This document shows positions 6,765 to 14,734 of a DNA stretch of 48,875 bases, in pieces. Numbering within the stretch: position 1 is the first letter of the stretch; the number at the start of each line of letters is the position of its first letter. A program made the position numbers and the translations under genes. Source of the stretch: a virus; the IMG/VR virus record IMGVR_UViG_3300032334_001083, positions 1-48,875 of that record; one strand, written 5' to 3'. The notes beneath the pieces were generated by a model. It saw only the letters and a program-made list of their open reading frames with translations. It made no database searches and was not told the DNA's origin.

Positions 6765-8273
6765 ATGAAACAACTTCGGCCCTACCAGCTTGAAGCTGTA
6801 AAAGAGTTTTGGCAAGCTCATGACGCCAAGGAAAAGCTTGTTTTCTCAGCCCCGACTGCTGCTGGGAAGACCCGCGTGTGCGCCGAAATATTTTTAATGG
6901 CTCTTCAACGGAATTTGCGATGTGCTTTTACAGTTCCTTTCTTAAGTTTAATAGATCAAACTTTTGAAGCTTTTGCACATGTTGGAATTGACAAAAATGA
7001 TATGTCAATTATTCAAGCAGATAATCCTTACTGTGATTATTCAAGGAAAATACAAATTTGTTCAGCTGACACGTTGGTTAGGCGTAAGAATTTACCAGAA
7101 GTTGACATAGTTGTTTATGATGAGGTTCACAGACAATCTCGCCTATACAAACGTTGGATGGATGAATACCCAAATGCTACGTTTTTGGGGGTTTCAGCTA
7201 CACCTTGGGCAAGAGGTATGCGTGATATCTGGGATCGACTCATTATTGTATCGACTACACGAGAATTGATAGAACAAAAGTTTCTGTGTGATTATAAATA
7301 CTATGCACCGACAAGCCCTGATCTAAGTGGCGTTAGTATTGTTGCAGGCGATTATCATGAGGGCCAGTTAGGCGATGCAATGAATAAGCCTCATCTGGTT
7401 GCTGATCTTATCAAAACATGGAAGGAAAAGGCATCTGATCGTCCCACGCTTTGCTTCTGTGTTACTCGTGAACATGCTCGTGAGGTTCAGTCCCAGTTTT
7501 TAGAGAATGGGGTAGCTGCTGGTTATTGTGATGCATATACCTCGGTCAAAGACCGGAAGGCGCTGATTGAGCAGCTTCGCACTGGTGAGCTAAAGGTTGT
7601 TACAAACATTGGTACGATGACAACTGGATTGGATGCTCCTTTCCTAAGCTGTATTATCCTTGCTCGTCCTACCAAGTCTGAGATGTTGTTCTTGCAGATT
7701 GTTGGTCGTGGCCTTCGCACACATGCATCTAAAGAGCATTTGCTCGTACTTGATCATAGCGACACTGGTCTGAATCTTGGGCTGCCTTGCTCTATTCATC
7801 ATACAGATCTCTTGCCTGGTAAGATATCTAAAGAGGCTAAGGCGGCAGCTAAAGAGGCGGCCAAAGAGAAATCTAATAAGCCTCATAAGTGTATATCATG
7901 TAACCATGTACATGATCGTAATCTTATGGTTTGCCCTAGCTGTGGTCACATCCGTAAGCGTGTTTCTGATGTTGTTATGCGTGAAGGCTATCTGTCTGAG
8001 CTATCCAAAGATGGTAGCCAAAAGGCAATTCTTAATGTTGATATGGCCATCAGGCAGGATTGGTATTCCGGTCTTTTGTATATCGCCATGGAGCGGGGCT
8101 ATTCTCAAGGTTGGTCGGCGCATCAGTTTAAGTCAAAATTCAATATGTGGCCTGATAACTTTAAGAAGGTTGCCAAGCCTCCTACGAATGCAATGAGGGG
8201 TTGGGTGCGTTCAAGGCAAATAGCTTATGCGAAGGCTAGAGAAAAGCAAACCCGCAATAATATCAGTTTGTGA
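6765..8273 (+). CDS. SF2 DEAD/DEAH-box helicase with zinc ribbon
   Basis: 502 residues. Motif I APTAAGKT at 29-36, motif Ia in the PFLSLIDQT stretch, motif II DEVH at 119-122, motif III SATPW at about 145, a second RecA fold with GTMTTGLDAP (motif V) and QIVGRGLR (motif VI). Near residue 376 there is a four-cysteine ribbon (CISC...CPSC) after a Lys/Ala-rich helix. This is the layout of phage DNA helicases related to UvsW and ResIII, which unwind branched or replicating DNA. It starts five bases after the endonuclease stop, so the two are probably cotranscribed. Confidence 0.93.
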   Translation: MKQLRPYQLEAVKEFWQAHDAKEKLVFSAPTAAGKTRVCAEIFLMALQRNLRCAFTVPFLSLIDQTFEAFAHVGIDKNDMSIIQADNPYCDYSRKIQICSADTLVRRKNLPEVDIVVYDEVHRQSRLYKRWMDEYPNATFLGVSATPWARGMRDIWDRLIIVSTTRELIEQKFLCDYKYYAPTSPDLSGVSIVAGDYHEGQLGDAMNKPHLVADLIKTWKEKASDRPTLCFCVTREHAREVQSQFLENGVAAGYCDAYTSVKDRKALIEQLRTGELKVVTNIGTMTTGLDAPFLSCIILARPTKSEMLFLQIVGRGLRTHASKEHLLVLDHSDTGLNLGLPCSIHHTDLLPGKISKEAKAAAKEAAKEKSNKPHKCISCNHVHDRNLMVCPSCGHIRKRVSDVVMREGYLSELSKDGSQKAILNVDMAIRQDWYSGLLYIAMERGYSQGWSAHQFKSKFNMWPDNFKKVAKPPTNAMRGWVRSRQIAYAKAREKQTRNNISL

Positions 8274-8285
8274 TCTGACATTCTA

Positions 8286-8315
8286 TTGTAAAATTTATAC
8301 CTCATCCTGTATAAA
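8286..8315 (+). promoter_or_regulatory. Possible promoter
   Basis: TTGTAA and TATAAA are separated by 18 bases, about 25 bases upstream of the next plus-strand gene in an AT-rich gap. Moderate match to the sigma70 consensus. Confidence 0.35.
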
Positions 8316-8339
8316 GTCATTTTCCTGACTTGACATAGG

Positions 8340-8879
8340 ATGGGGGCTACCTTGGCTAAGGGCGGTCGTAAACGCAAGCTGAACGTGGAAAGGTATCCCA
8401 GCGGGGAAGTAAAGCCTATCCAAGAGATCAGCCCCATATCAATAAAGAGGTTAATGATGGCCGCTGCTGCTCGAATGGCTGATGAAGAATGGGGTTCTGT
8501 AATTGGACGATACTTTTTAACTGGACAGATAACCCAGGATCAGTATGAGGCCGCCAAGAAGTTTGGCTCATTATCTGAATCCTATGATCGCATGATGCAG
8601 GGGCCAAAGCCTCCATCACAATGCATCGGAGAGCGTATTCATGGCGCCCAGGTTGATCCTTTATCAGAGGCAGGTGCTGCAGAGGTAGAACGGCACAAGG
8701 TTTTATTTGATAACTTTGAAAAGATCAGAGGTGTTGTCGGTAGCCGATCAGTGTTTGAGGAAATGCGTAGGGTATGTTCCGGTGTAGGTCAGTTACCAGA
8801 TTCATATGAGCGATTTCTCATGATTAAGTCAGCTTTGGGTAGTTTGGTTATTTTCTGGAAAATTGACAACAAACGGTAA
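8340..8879 (+). CDS. Hypothetical phage protein, 179 aa
   Basis: A basic N-terminus (KGGRKRKLNVERYPSGEVKP) is followed by a helical region with the pattern W-G-IGR-L-G-IT-QYEAAK-F-L-SYDRM, which resembles uncharacterised phage proteins found near replication genes. No catalytic motif. The start is uncertain: ATG at 8340 lies too close to AGG, and an in-frame TTG 12 bases later (LAKGGRKR) is an alternative. It ends before a strong terminator and converges on the cytosine methyltransferase-like gene. Confidence 0.6.
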   Translation: MGATLAKGGRKRKLNVERYPSGEVKPIQEISPISIKRLMMAAAARMADEEWGSVIGRYFLTGQITQDQYEAAKKFGSLSESYDRMMQGPKPPSQCIGERIHGAQVDPLSEAGAAEVERHKVLFDNFEKIRGVVGSRSVFEEMRRVCSGVGQLPDSYERFLMIKSALGSLVIFWKIDNKR

Positions 8880-8928
8880 TAATTTTACATTAAGTTAGAT
8901 TTCCATCCCCATGGAACTCTCTCAACTT

Positions 8929-8957
8929 AAGCCGCTCTTAACTGGGCGGCTTTTTTT
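8929..8957 (+). terminator. Rho-independent terminator
   Basis: AAGCCGC and GCGGCTT form a perfect 7-bp stem around a 10-base loop, followed by seven T. It ends the plus-strand early unit. The stop codon of the convergent gene overlaps its T-run. Confidence 0.85.
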
Positions 8958-9528
8958 ATCCCCATTGCTCGGCCATCGCATTTGCTATGCCTTGGTAGGT
9001 TTTTGACCTTTCCTTCCACCTGTCTGGGCTTGGCCCCAGTTTGTTTTGTCCGCTTGGCGTTTGATTAGCGTATCTTTCTTTTTTGATGATATTAGTGGGG
9101 ATCAAATTTGGTAGCCCCTCAAGCCACAAGCAAGTAGATTTACTGGCGTCTTCCCCAAACATCCAGGGCTGTATGATTTGATTGGGCTTGCGCCATCTTG
9201 TTGATAGGCATCCGATTGGATTTTCTATTGCTATTTTCGGAATACCACATGTAGCCAGCATCATAACAAATTTTATAGCATCTTCTGTTTGTATAGCTCG
9301 TTCCGGTCGTCGTTTATTCCAGTGTAAGCCGCTAGAAGATAGATACGTACAAGGAGGGTGAGCAATCATTAAATCCCAATTTTGGTGCAGTATATAAGTG
9401 ATGTCACCTTGGTAATGAGGACCTGGAGCTTCTGTGGGCAACAGATCGCAGCTCACAGCTTCGTGGCCCTTGCGGATGAAAGCGTCTCTAACAGTTCCAG
9501 AAAACTCACAAGCAACTAATACTTTCAT
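8956..9528 (-). CDS. Cytosine-C5 methyltransferase-like protein
   Basis: 190 residues. The N-terminus VLVACEFSGTVRDAF replaces the classic motif I of C5 methyltransferases. Motif IV AHPPCTYLSSSGLHW contains the catalytic Cys in PPC, and IENPIG matches motif VI (ENV). The region WMFGEDASKSTCLWLEGLP is characteristic of this short phage family, which is often annotated as DNA cytosine methyltransferase although activity is rarely shown. Probable role: modifying phage DNA or nucleotides against restriction. Start chosen at MKVLVAC instead of two earlier in-frame starts that lack spacing. It is the last gene of a minus-strand operon of overlapping genes. Confidence 0.82.
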   Translation of the reverse strand: MKVLVACEFSGTVRDAFIRKGHEAVSCDLLPTEAPGPHYQGDITYILHQNWDLMIAHPPCTYLSSSGLHWNKRRPERAIQTEDAIKFVMMLATCGIPKIAIENPIGCLSTRWRKPNQIIQPWMFGEDASKSTCLWLEGLPNLIPTNIIKKERYANQTPSGQNKLGPSPDRWKERSKTYQGIANAMAEQWG

Positions 9529-9532
9529 TTTC

Positions 9533-9664
9533 TCAATCATCCTCATCAAGCCAATGCTTGAAGTCTCGCTTTTCAGCAGTTGTCTTTTTGAATATCATGC
9601 TTATGGCTATCCAGAATAGATTGACGAGGAATATGACGCCAAGGAATTCTAAGACTTTATTCAT
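9533..9664 (-). CDS. Small single-helix membrane protein, 43 aa
   Basis: A 43-residue frame. Residues 5-25 (LEFLGVIFLVNLFWIAISMI) form a clear membrane helix, followed by a basic then acidic tail. Its ATG overlaps the upstream stop as ATGA, so translation is coupled. Its end is just upstream of the methyltransferase start. Function unknown. Confidence 0.6.
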   Translation of the reverse strand: MNKVLEFLGVIFLVNLFWIAISMIFKKTTAEKRDFKHWLDEDD

Positions 9665-9849
9665 TGGTTCTCCCCCAGAGCTTTCATGGCAAACTCTAGC
9701 TGCTCAATATTTTTCTCTAGCTTGATGATATGCGCCGGATCTTGGCTAAGTGTGTGAATAAGCTTTAAGACATATTCCTCCAGTTCTTTAACACGAGCCT
9801 TTAGTTCATCATTCTGCTCTAACAGAGCTTTGATTATATGTTCGCTCAT
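9661..9849 (-). CDS. Small coiled-coil protein, 62 aa
   Basis: Nearly all heptad-like: residues 5-30 (IIKALLEQNDELKARVKELE) and 40-58 predict a two-part coiled coil. Both ends overlap neighbours by four bases (ATGA). No family assigned; coiled-coil proteins of this size are frequent in phage early operons. Confidence 0.65.
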   Translation of the reverse strand: MSEHIIKALLEQNDELKARVKELEEYVLKLIHTLSQDPAHIIKLEKNIEQLEFAMKALGENQ

Positions 9850-10253
9850 TTCTTATCCAATACGTTTTTTGCCATGTGAACATCAACGGGATCTACAAGC
9901 ACATCTTTTGACTTGTAAGGATCGCCTTCTTTCCAATTTGATAGCAGATCAGCGTAAGGCTTTACACAACGCTCTAGTTTGGAAATTCGTATTTCTAGTA
10001 TTTTTATCTTAGCGTCCCTCTCATCAATCATTTCATAAATTGCATGGGATAAATCCCATAAGGCTTTCTCTGGATCACAACGTATCTCATCATCAGTAAG
10101 ATGCCGAGCATTCAGAAAAAATCCAGCAATTCCAGAAACGGCAGCATATGCCCTTAAGCCCCACTTATGTTTGGCCTCGATAGCATCAGCTGCTTCCTGA
10201 CATAGGGCATCTGATTTACGTAATTTATTTAAAAGGTCTGAATAATCAGTCAT
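9846..10253 (-). CDS. Hypothetical protein with MTDYS N-terminus (copy A)
   Basis: 135 residues. The first 26 residues (MTDYSDLLNKLRKS...EAADAIEAK) match the start of the next upstream gene, a short helical module common in phage proteins of unknown role. The middle has a small hydrophobic stretch (AYAAVSGIAGFFLNA). A coiled coil follows near 85-105. Four-base overlaps with both neighbours. Confidence 0.65.
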   Translation of the reverse strand: MTDYSDLLNKLRKSDALCQEAADAIEAKHKWGLRAYAAVSGIAGFFLNARHLTDDEIRCDPEKALWDLSHAIYEMIDERDAKIKILEIRISKLERCVKPYADLLSNWKEGDPYKSKDVLVDPVDVHMAKNVLDKK

Positions 10254-10597
10254 TCTGCACTCTCCAAATCTGATATTTCCTCAAGATGATGCAAAATATC
10301 CTCGCCCTCTCTCATCAAAAGGTCGGGTATCTCTGTCGTCATTGTCAGTTCATTGCGTTTTGCTTCCGGCGAACTGCCGTATTTAAACAGCCTTTCCATC
10401 CAATATTCTAAGAACGCAATACGTCGTGACATTCGTTTACGGTTCCAAAGATAGGTGTCACACTCGACTTTCATTTGATGTTCTAGTTCAGCAATCCGCT
10501 TTGCTTGCGTTTCAATAGCGTTGGCGGCTTCGCAATCAATTTCGACATCATCCCATTCTGTTCGCAGTCTATGCACAAGGCCTGAATAGTCGGTCAT
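10250..10597 (-). CDS. Hypothetical protein with MTDYS N-terminus (copy B)
   Basis: 115 residues. It shares the MTDYS-L---LR----------AA-AIE module with the neighbouring gene, followed by a coiled coil (AKRIAELEHQMKVE) and an unrelated C-terminus. The shared module suggests a partial gene duplication. It starts one base after the upstream stop. Confidence 0.65.
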   Translation of the reverse strand: MTDYSGLVHRLRTEWDDVEIDCEAANAIETQAKRIAELEHQMKVECDTYLWNRKRMSRRIAFLEYWMERLFKYGSSPEAKRNELTMTTEIPDLLMREGEDILHHLEEISDLESAE

Positions 10598-10598
10598 C

Positions 10599-10799
10599 TC
10601 AATTACCCTTAGCGTCTACAAAGCAGCTCAGATCAATAGCCAGAAACTTATCGCCTAAAACTGCCACACACGTTCTAGCTTCCAGCGGCTCAGTCTCATT
10701 CATGTCTTTGTCAAACCAGTGAATGATTGTGGCGTCATGGCCATCCTCTGTGATCGCCACGTTCCTCGTGTAGTCTATGGCAATGACGGTATGGCTCAT
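10599..10799 (-). CDS. Hypothetical protein, 66 aa
   Basis: Short, strand-rich and acidic (VIAIDYTRNVAITEDGHDATIIHWFD). Not recognised. ATGA overlap with the gene upstream and one-base spacing to the gene downstream place it firmly in the operon. Confidence 0.6.
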   Translation of the reverse strand: MSHTVIAIDYTRNVAITEDGHDATIIHWFDKDMNETEPLEARTCVAVLGDKFLAIDLSCFVDAKGN

Positions 10800-11053
10800 T
10801 TGATTAACTCCGATCTCACCATGCTGTTCATCATCATTTCAGCCGCCAAACATATGCGCCGACCACTTTTCAAGGGGCCTATGTAATGCATGGCAAACTG
10901 CCTTCCCCATTCGTACGCCCATGCCTCAACATCACAATCAAAGTAATCATATCGGAAGGGCGTTTTGTTTCTCACATCCTCAAACCCCAAGTTGAAGGCT
11001 TTGGTCTTCATGATGCGATGGATGCTAGTATATTCGGTTGCTTTGACTTGCAT
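10796..11053 (-). CDS. Hypothetical protein, 85 aa
   Basis: Pattern KAFNLGFEDVRNKTPFRYDY followed by WAYEWGRQFA resembles a small phage family of unknown function. Its start overlaps the preceding gene by 29 bases; GGGG lies about eight bases upstream. A later in-frame ATG (MKTKAFNLG) is possible but has no ribosome site. Confidence 0.6.
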   Translation of the reverse strand: MQVKATEYTSIHRIMKTKAFNLGFEDVRNKTPFRYDYFDCDVEAWAYEWGRQFAMHYIGPLKSGRRICLAAEMMMNSMVRSELIK

Positions 11054-11270
11054 CCTGGCGCCCCAGTTTGATTGCCAGGCGTAACTTGTCTAACGCCGAC
11101 CTGCTTGTTTCTGGTATAAAGCCAACCAGTTCTTTCACCTTAGATTTTTCACCTTGCACCGCTCGTCGAAAGTATTCCGCTTCCTTCCTGTCAGTGAAGT
11201 AGAACGTGCGCTTGTCCGTTCCTCCTTTTGTTGGGTAGACAACCTGCAAAGCAAATACAAAGTCAGACAT
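11025..11270 (-). CDS. Hypothetical protein, 81 aa
   Basis: A basic small protein with a strand-rich start (FVFALQVVYPTKGGTDKRTF) and a helical C-terminal half. Not recognised. It is the first gene of the minus-strand operon ending in the methyltransferase, preceded by AAAGGG and by a long noncoding region that should hold the promoter. Confidence 0.6.
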   Translation of the reverse strand: MSDFVFALQVVYPTKGGTDKRTFYFTDRKEAEYFRRAVQGEKSKVKELVGFIPETSRSALDKLRLAIKLGRQDASQSNRIY

Positions 11271-11416
11271 TCCTATACCCTTTCCTGTTTCACATTACCA
11301 TACATTTTGCATAATGTAAGTCACATATCTTTGCGCCGTAAAAACCAAGAGACCTTTTTTCCAGAAATTTCCTATGGGGGCTTGGTATAATTGGAAAACC
11401 AAAATTGAATTTCCGT

Positions 11417-11498
11417 TTTTTCCTAGGTCAAATGGGGTGCAAATTTCACGAAAGCCAATTTGGATTTTCGGTTTTCGGTTTTTCCGAGGTCAAATGGG
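11417..11498 (+). repeat. 20-bp direct repeat, two copies
   Basis: TTTTTCCTAGGTCAAATGGG (11417-11436) and TTTTTCCGAGGTCAAATGGG (11479-11498) differ at one base and are spaced 62 bases apart. Looser similarity (CCAA-TTGAATTTCCG-like) extends upstream of both. They could be protein-binding iterons. Confidence 0.6.
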
Positions 11499-11988
11499 TT
11501 TTGGAAAATCCAGAATCCAAAATCGGTTTTGCAAAATTTAGCTTTTGTTCCGCTTTCGTTCGTCGTCATTGTATACTTAGTTTATGTATACATGGATTTT
11601 ACAAGTCATTGATATTATTATGCTTTCCCATTACATGCTCTCAATCCCCTATAAATGGCCGCTGATAGTCTTTTGCCCTTTACGCTATGATATACCCTTG
11701 AACCTCAATTCTTGCCCTAACGCCTCGATTATGCGCCCTATACATGCCCATAATTGGCGGCCAATGGGCTTTAGCTTTAGAACGCCTAGCCTTTGCCCTT
11801 GATATGAGGCGCAAGCATAGGGCAAGCATCAGACAAAGCCTTGCCTATGCCGCTAAAGCCTAGCGACATGGGGAAAGCTTAGGACATGGCCGCCCGATTA
11901 GACTCGCCAATCGGCAAGCCTAGCAATTGGCCAAGCGTCATCATTGGCGCCAAAGCCTAGCGCCTTAGTTTCTGTCCAGTTAAAACGG

Positions 11989-12022
11989 AAAACCCCGCCA
12001 AGCCTTTAAGGGCCTAGCAGGG
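11989..12022 (-). terminator. Rho-independent terminator of the small-gene block
   Basis: Read on the minus strand, CCCTGCTAGGCC pairs with GGCTTGGCGGGG over 12 positions (including G-U pairs) around a six-base loop, followed by TTTT. It lies just after the last gene of the 12-17.8 kb block. Confidence 0.75.
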
Positions 12023-12033
12023 CTGATTGTTAG

Positions 12034-12330
12034 TTAGTCATTATAATCATCAAGGCAAACTTGTTCGACTCTTGTGCTATCAAGCAAGGCTTGTTCGACT
12101 AGGTTATAAAGCCATTCTTTATGATCTAGAATCTTGTCTTCGTCCTTTTGACCAGAGGCGTTTATTTTAATTCCCATTACGTCAACGTCTGTGACGTATG
12201 AGCTAAAGATCCCGACTTCTCTATCGGGCGGCGCCATATTATAGCTTATTCTTGCCTCTCCATTTGCGTATACTGCCAAGCCCTTCACAATTTCCAAGTC
12301 ATCGAAATAATAGATAAACTCTTGTGACAT
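12034..12330 (-). CDS. Hypothetical acidic protein, 98 aa
   Basis: Strongly acidic, strand-then-helix (EFIYYFDDLEIVKGLAVYAN...WLYNLVEQALLD). Not recognised. Ribosome site GGAGTC before the ATG, as in most genes of this block. Last gene before the terminator. Confidence 0.65.
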   Translation of the reverse strand: MSQEFIYYFDDLEIVKGLAVYANGEARISYNMAPPDREVGIFSSYVTDVDVMGIKINASGQKDEDKILDHKEWLYNLVEQALLDSTRVEQVCLDDYND

Positions 12331-12342
12331 GATCAGACTCCA

Positions 12343-12522
12343 TTATTTAGAGTTTTTGGCTATAGCGTTAAAAACTCTTAGGTAATCTCTAGCCATGCGA
12401 TAATCATCACAGCGCATTTTATCTAATAGATTGCCGCAAGAGTCATAAACTCGCACAAAATACCAATAGTCATACTTCTCAAAAATTGTATAAGCGCCAT
12501 TTTTGAATTCTTTGACTTTCAT
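12343..12522 (-). CDS. Small protein, 59 aa
   Basis: A complete 59-codon frame with the block's standard leader (ACGGAGTC, six bases, ATG). Aromatic-rich middle (YTIFEKYDYWYFVRVYD) suggests a small beta fold, then a basic helix. The stop lies 13 bases before the next start. Function unknown. Confidence 0.65.
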   Translation of the reverse strand: MKVKEFKNGAYTIFEKYDYWYFVRVYDSCGNLLDKMRCDDYRMARDYLRVFNAIAKNSK

Positions 12523-12564
12523 GACAAGACTCCGTTTTTATTGCCGCTCAAAATTAAGCGCATA

Positions 12565-12587
12565 AAGGCGCCACTATGGGCGCCCTT
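12565..12587 (-). terminator. Possible weak terminator
   Basis: On the minus strand AAGGGCGCC and GGCGCCTT pair around CATAGT with one bulged G, followed by TTTA. It lies between two genes of the same orientation and may attenuate instead of terminate. Confidence 0.4.
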
Positions 12588-12599
12588 AAACTCTCAATC

Positions 12600-13352
12600 T
12601 TAAAACCCCATATCAATGGTTAAAGGACAGCGGGGCAAGGGCGGCACAAAATCGGGATCATCAGCTAGGATTTCGTCCAGTTTATCTTGTCTTACTTCAA
12701 CAATGTCCTTTTGAAAGGCGTCATTGTCTATCGCCTTCCATAAACCCTCGTAAAAATCTCCATTCTCGCTCATTCCCTCATAAATGCTAAAAAACAAGTC
12801 TTCATCATCCTGTAGGAATGAAGCAATTAAAGTCCCTATTTCGTTATAATCCCATGACGTCACGGGCTTTTCTGTCCATTCCTCAATATCATTTGAGTAA
12901 TGAGGGATGAATCCGTCGCGTCTCGTAAACGAGTCCTCAATGACTTTAGCGAGGTTCACATGGAGATTTCTTTTTGACTCTTTGAATAGCTTTACAATGG
13001 CGCTTAATGGCGCCGAAGCAAAAACCCTGTCTGTCTGAAAATTGTATTCTCTAGGACTCGTCATTTCCTCAAAGGACAAGGGCAAGTCAAACCCCGTCGC
13101 GTCTTTAAAATAGAGCGAAAAAGATTCCACCCATTCTTGCGCAATATGCTCTTGCCAAATCTTGTAGTTGATATTTCTTTGAAAGATTTCTTGAAAATCG
13201 TTTTCATCAAGCATTTCATGCTTTGAGAGTCTTTCCTCTTTTTGCATTTCTAACATGTATTCAATTTCACGCTCTAATACGTTATCCATTTCTGAATCAA
13301 GAATTGAGTAAAAAAAGCCGGGAAAGGGGATAGTAGTAGATAACGTCTTCAT
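12600..13352 (-). CDS. Acidic phage protein of unknown function, 250 aa
   Basis: The largest protein of the block and strongly acidic. It begins MKTLSTTIPFPGFFYSILDS, an N-terminus that resembles a widespread uncharacterised phage family. No catalytic motif. The high density of Asp and Glu would fit a DNA-mimic inhibitor of host enzymes, but this is only a guess from charge. Leader AAACAAACGGAGTC precedes the ATG. Confidence 0.7.
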   Translation of the reverse strand: MKTLSTTIPFPGFFYSILDSEMDNVLEREIEYMLEMQKEERLSKHEMLDENDFQEIFQRNINYKIWQEHIAQEWVESFSLYFKDATGFDLPLSFEEMTSPREYNFQTDRVFASAPLSAIVKLFKESKRNLHVNLAKVIEDSFTRRDGFIPHYSNDIEEWTEKPVTSWDYNEIGTLIASFLQDDEDLFFSIYEGMSENGDFYEGLWKAIDNDAFQKDIVEVRQDKLDEILADDPDFVPPLPRCPLTIDMGF

Positions 13353-13380
13353 GATTGTGACTCCGTTTGTTTAAGTTAAG

Positions 13381-13566
13381 TTAAGCTTTGATTTCATCAG
13401 CGGAAGCATCAGCAAAGATAAAATCATATTGATGTTCAAGATTTTGTGCAGGGCTTTGGCTTGCGAATAATTCCTTAGCTTCGGCAATGGCCGCCAGTTC
13501 GTTTGCCGCTTCTATTTCGTATTCATAGGCACAAAGAGTCCTAAGATAGACTTGATATTTTTTCAT
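13381..13566 (-). CDS. Small protein, 61 aa
   Basis: MKKYQVYLRTLCAYEYEIEA then ANELAAIAEAKELFA: a beta hairpin and a helix, the pattern of small phage proteins of unknown role. The ATG at 13566 has GAGGA eight bases upstream and is preferred over an in-frame TTG at 13581. Confidence 0.6.
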   Translation of the reverse strand: MKKYQVYLRTLCAYEYEIEAANELAAIAEAKELFASQSPAQNLEHQYDFIFADASADEIKA

Positions 13567-13577
13567 GATGGCCATCC

Positions 13578-13859
13578 TCAATATTCGCTTATTATATTTT
13601 TATAATCGGGATCACTCTCTCCCCATATGATAAACAAATCGCCGTCTTGATATAAAAACCCCTCTTTATCGTCAAAAATGATACGGGCATTATCTAAAAT
13701 TGAGTCCCATGACTCCCAATAGGATTCATTCTCCGGCCCTTGTTCTATTTGCTCCCATTGCCAAGGCGTCACTCCATGGACGAATTCGCGCTTGACTGAT
13801 TCTGCGAAAAATTGGGGAATATAAACGCCTCTAGATGAATCGGCATATATGTCGGCCAT
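13578..13859 (-). CDS. Hypothetical acidic phage protein, 93 aa
   Basis: ADIYADSSRGVYIPQFFAES then a GVTPWQWEQIEQGPENESYW core, and a C-terminal FLYQDGDLFIIWG strand. This order resembles a broad uncharacterised phage family. Acidic. Leader ACGGAGTC. No function can be read. Confidence 0.65.
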   Translation of the reverse strand: MADIYADSSRGVYIPQFFAESVKREFVHGVTPWQWEQIEQGPENESYWESWDSILDNARIIFDDKEGFLYQDGDLFIIWGESDPDYKNIISEY

Positions 13860-13888
13860 TGTTTTAGACTCCGTTAGGTTAGGTTATG

Positions 13889-14248
13889 TTATGCTGCACG
13901 AATTTTTGGGATTGATAGGGCGGCAAAATATTTTCGCGCCTCTTTTATTGCTTCCCCTACCATAGAATAAAAATAAGGATCATGCCGAAATTCATCGAAT
14001 GATTTATAACAGCATTCGCCAAGATAATCGGACGCTATTTCTTTCCCATTCCATAGGACGCGAACACGAGCAATAAACCATTCAAGGCGCCCTTCATTTA
14101 TGTCTTCAAGCAAATCTTTACGCTCTTGCTCCGTCTCAAAATGCCAATCAAAATGCTCATCAGGCGCCATTTTTTCAGGCGCCACAGATAAGTCTACTGT
14201 GAAATTGGCCGTTTTGTATTCCCATATCTTTTCAAAATAAGTCATCAT
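13889..14248 (-). CDS. Hypothetical protein, 119 aa
   Basis: Mixed alpha/beta; acidic first half and a basic C-terminal helix (EAIKEARKYFAALSIPKIRAA). Two tandem ATG codons follow ACGGAGTC. Not recognised. Confidence 0.6.
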   Translation of the reverse strand: MMTYFEKIWEYKTANFTVDLSVAPEKMAPDEHFDWHFETEQERKDLLEDINEGRLEWFIARVRVLWNGKEIASDYLGECCYKSFDEFRHDPYFYSMVGEAIKEARKYFAALSIPKIRAA

Positions 14249-14257
14249 AAGACTCCG

Positions 14258-14386
14258 TTATTTTTCTGTGATTGCAACAAACGCAAGAGTCGCGCTTGCA
14301 AATACAAGGGCAAGCCCAAAGCATAGAATTGAGATTCCGAATTTTTGCTCTGGGGTTTGATCAAGGATGAATTGCACAATGGCCAT
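14258..14386 (-). CDS. Small membrane protein, 42 aa
   Basis: A complete frame with leader ACAAACGGAGTC. Residues 17-40 (FGISILCFGLALVFASATLA) are a membrane helix after a short polar N-terminus. One of several tiny membrane proteins in this block. Confidence 0.6.
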   Translation of the reverse strand: MAIVQFILDQTPEQKFGISILCFGLALVFASATLAFVAITEK

Positions 14387-14410
14387 TTGATTAGACTCCG
14401 TTTGTTTTAA

Positions 14411-14713
14411 TTAATAGTTTTCTGCTTCGTCTTCAGCATATGCTGATTCAATTCTATTGCCGCTATGGACACAAAATAAAGCAGGGTGCTCGTAATTTAT
14501 ATCAATTCCGCTTACTATCCATTCACGAGGTAAAATCAAAGTATGCGGGGCAATGTAAGCGGCGCATATTTCGCGCCAATTTTCACGGGCTGAATCAATT
14601 GATAAAGATTCTTCATCACCCATGATAAAATATAAAGGATACCCTCCCGGCCAAGCGTATTTATCACGAATTGCTTGTTTGATTTCTTGTAATGATGGAT
14701 TTCTTTTTACCAT
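14411..14713 (-). CDS. Conserved phage protein with YAWPGGYPL motif, 100 aa
   Basis: Residues 10-45 (IKQAIRDKYAWPGGYPLYFI then MGDEESLSIDSARENWREI) match a small conserved family seen in many phages and plasmids of diverse hosts, function unknown. Leader AAAGGAGTC. Acidic C-terminus. Confidence 0.7.
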   Translation of the reverse strand: MVKRNPSLQEIKQAIRDKYAWPGGYPLYFIMGDEESLSIDSARENWREICAAYIAPHTLILPREWIVSGIDINYEHPALFCVHSGNRIESAYAEDEAENY

Positions 14714-14734
14714 GATAGACTCCTTTAGGTCTGA

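Larger units (their letters stand above)
11271..12033. other. Noncoding region with direct repeats
   Basis: No convincing gene in 763 bases. The half nearest 11270 contains a 20-base direct repeat. The half nearest 12033 is a mosaic of related words (GCCTAG, GGCAAG, TTGGC, GCCAAT) and ends in a terminator. It separates two minus-strand operons, so it must hold the promoter of the left one. It could also be a replication origin. A possible promoter near 11300-11330 is too weak to assert. Confidence 0.55.

Noticed and set aside
8879-8928. CCAT-CCCC-ATGG palindrome before the terminator as an operator
   Set aside because: Four-base arms in a terminator-proximal gap; likely chance.
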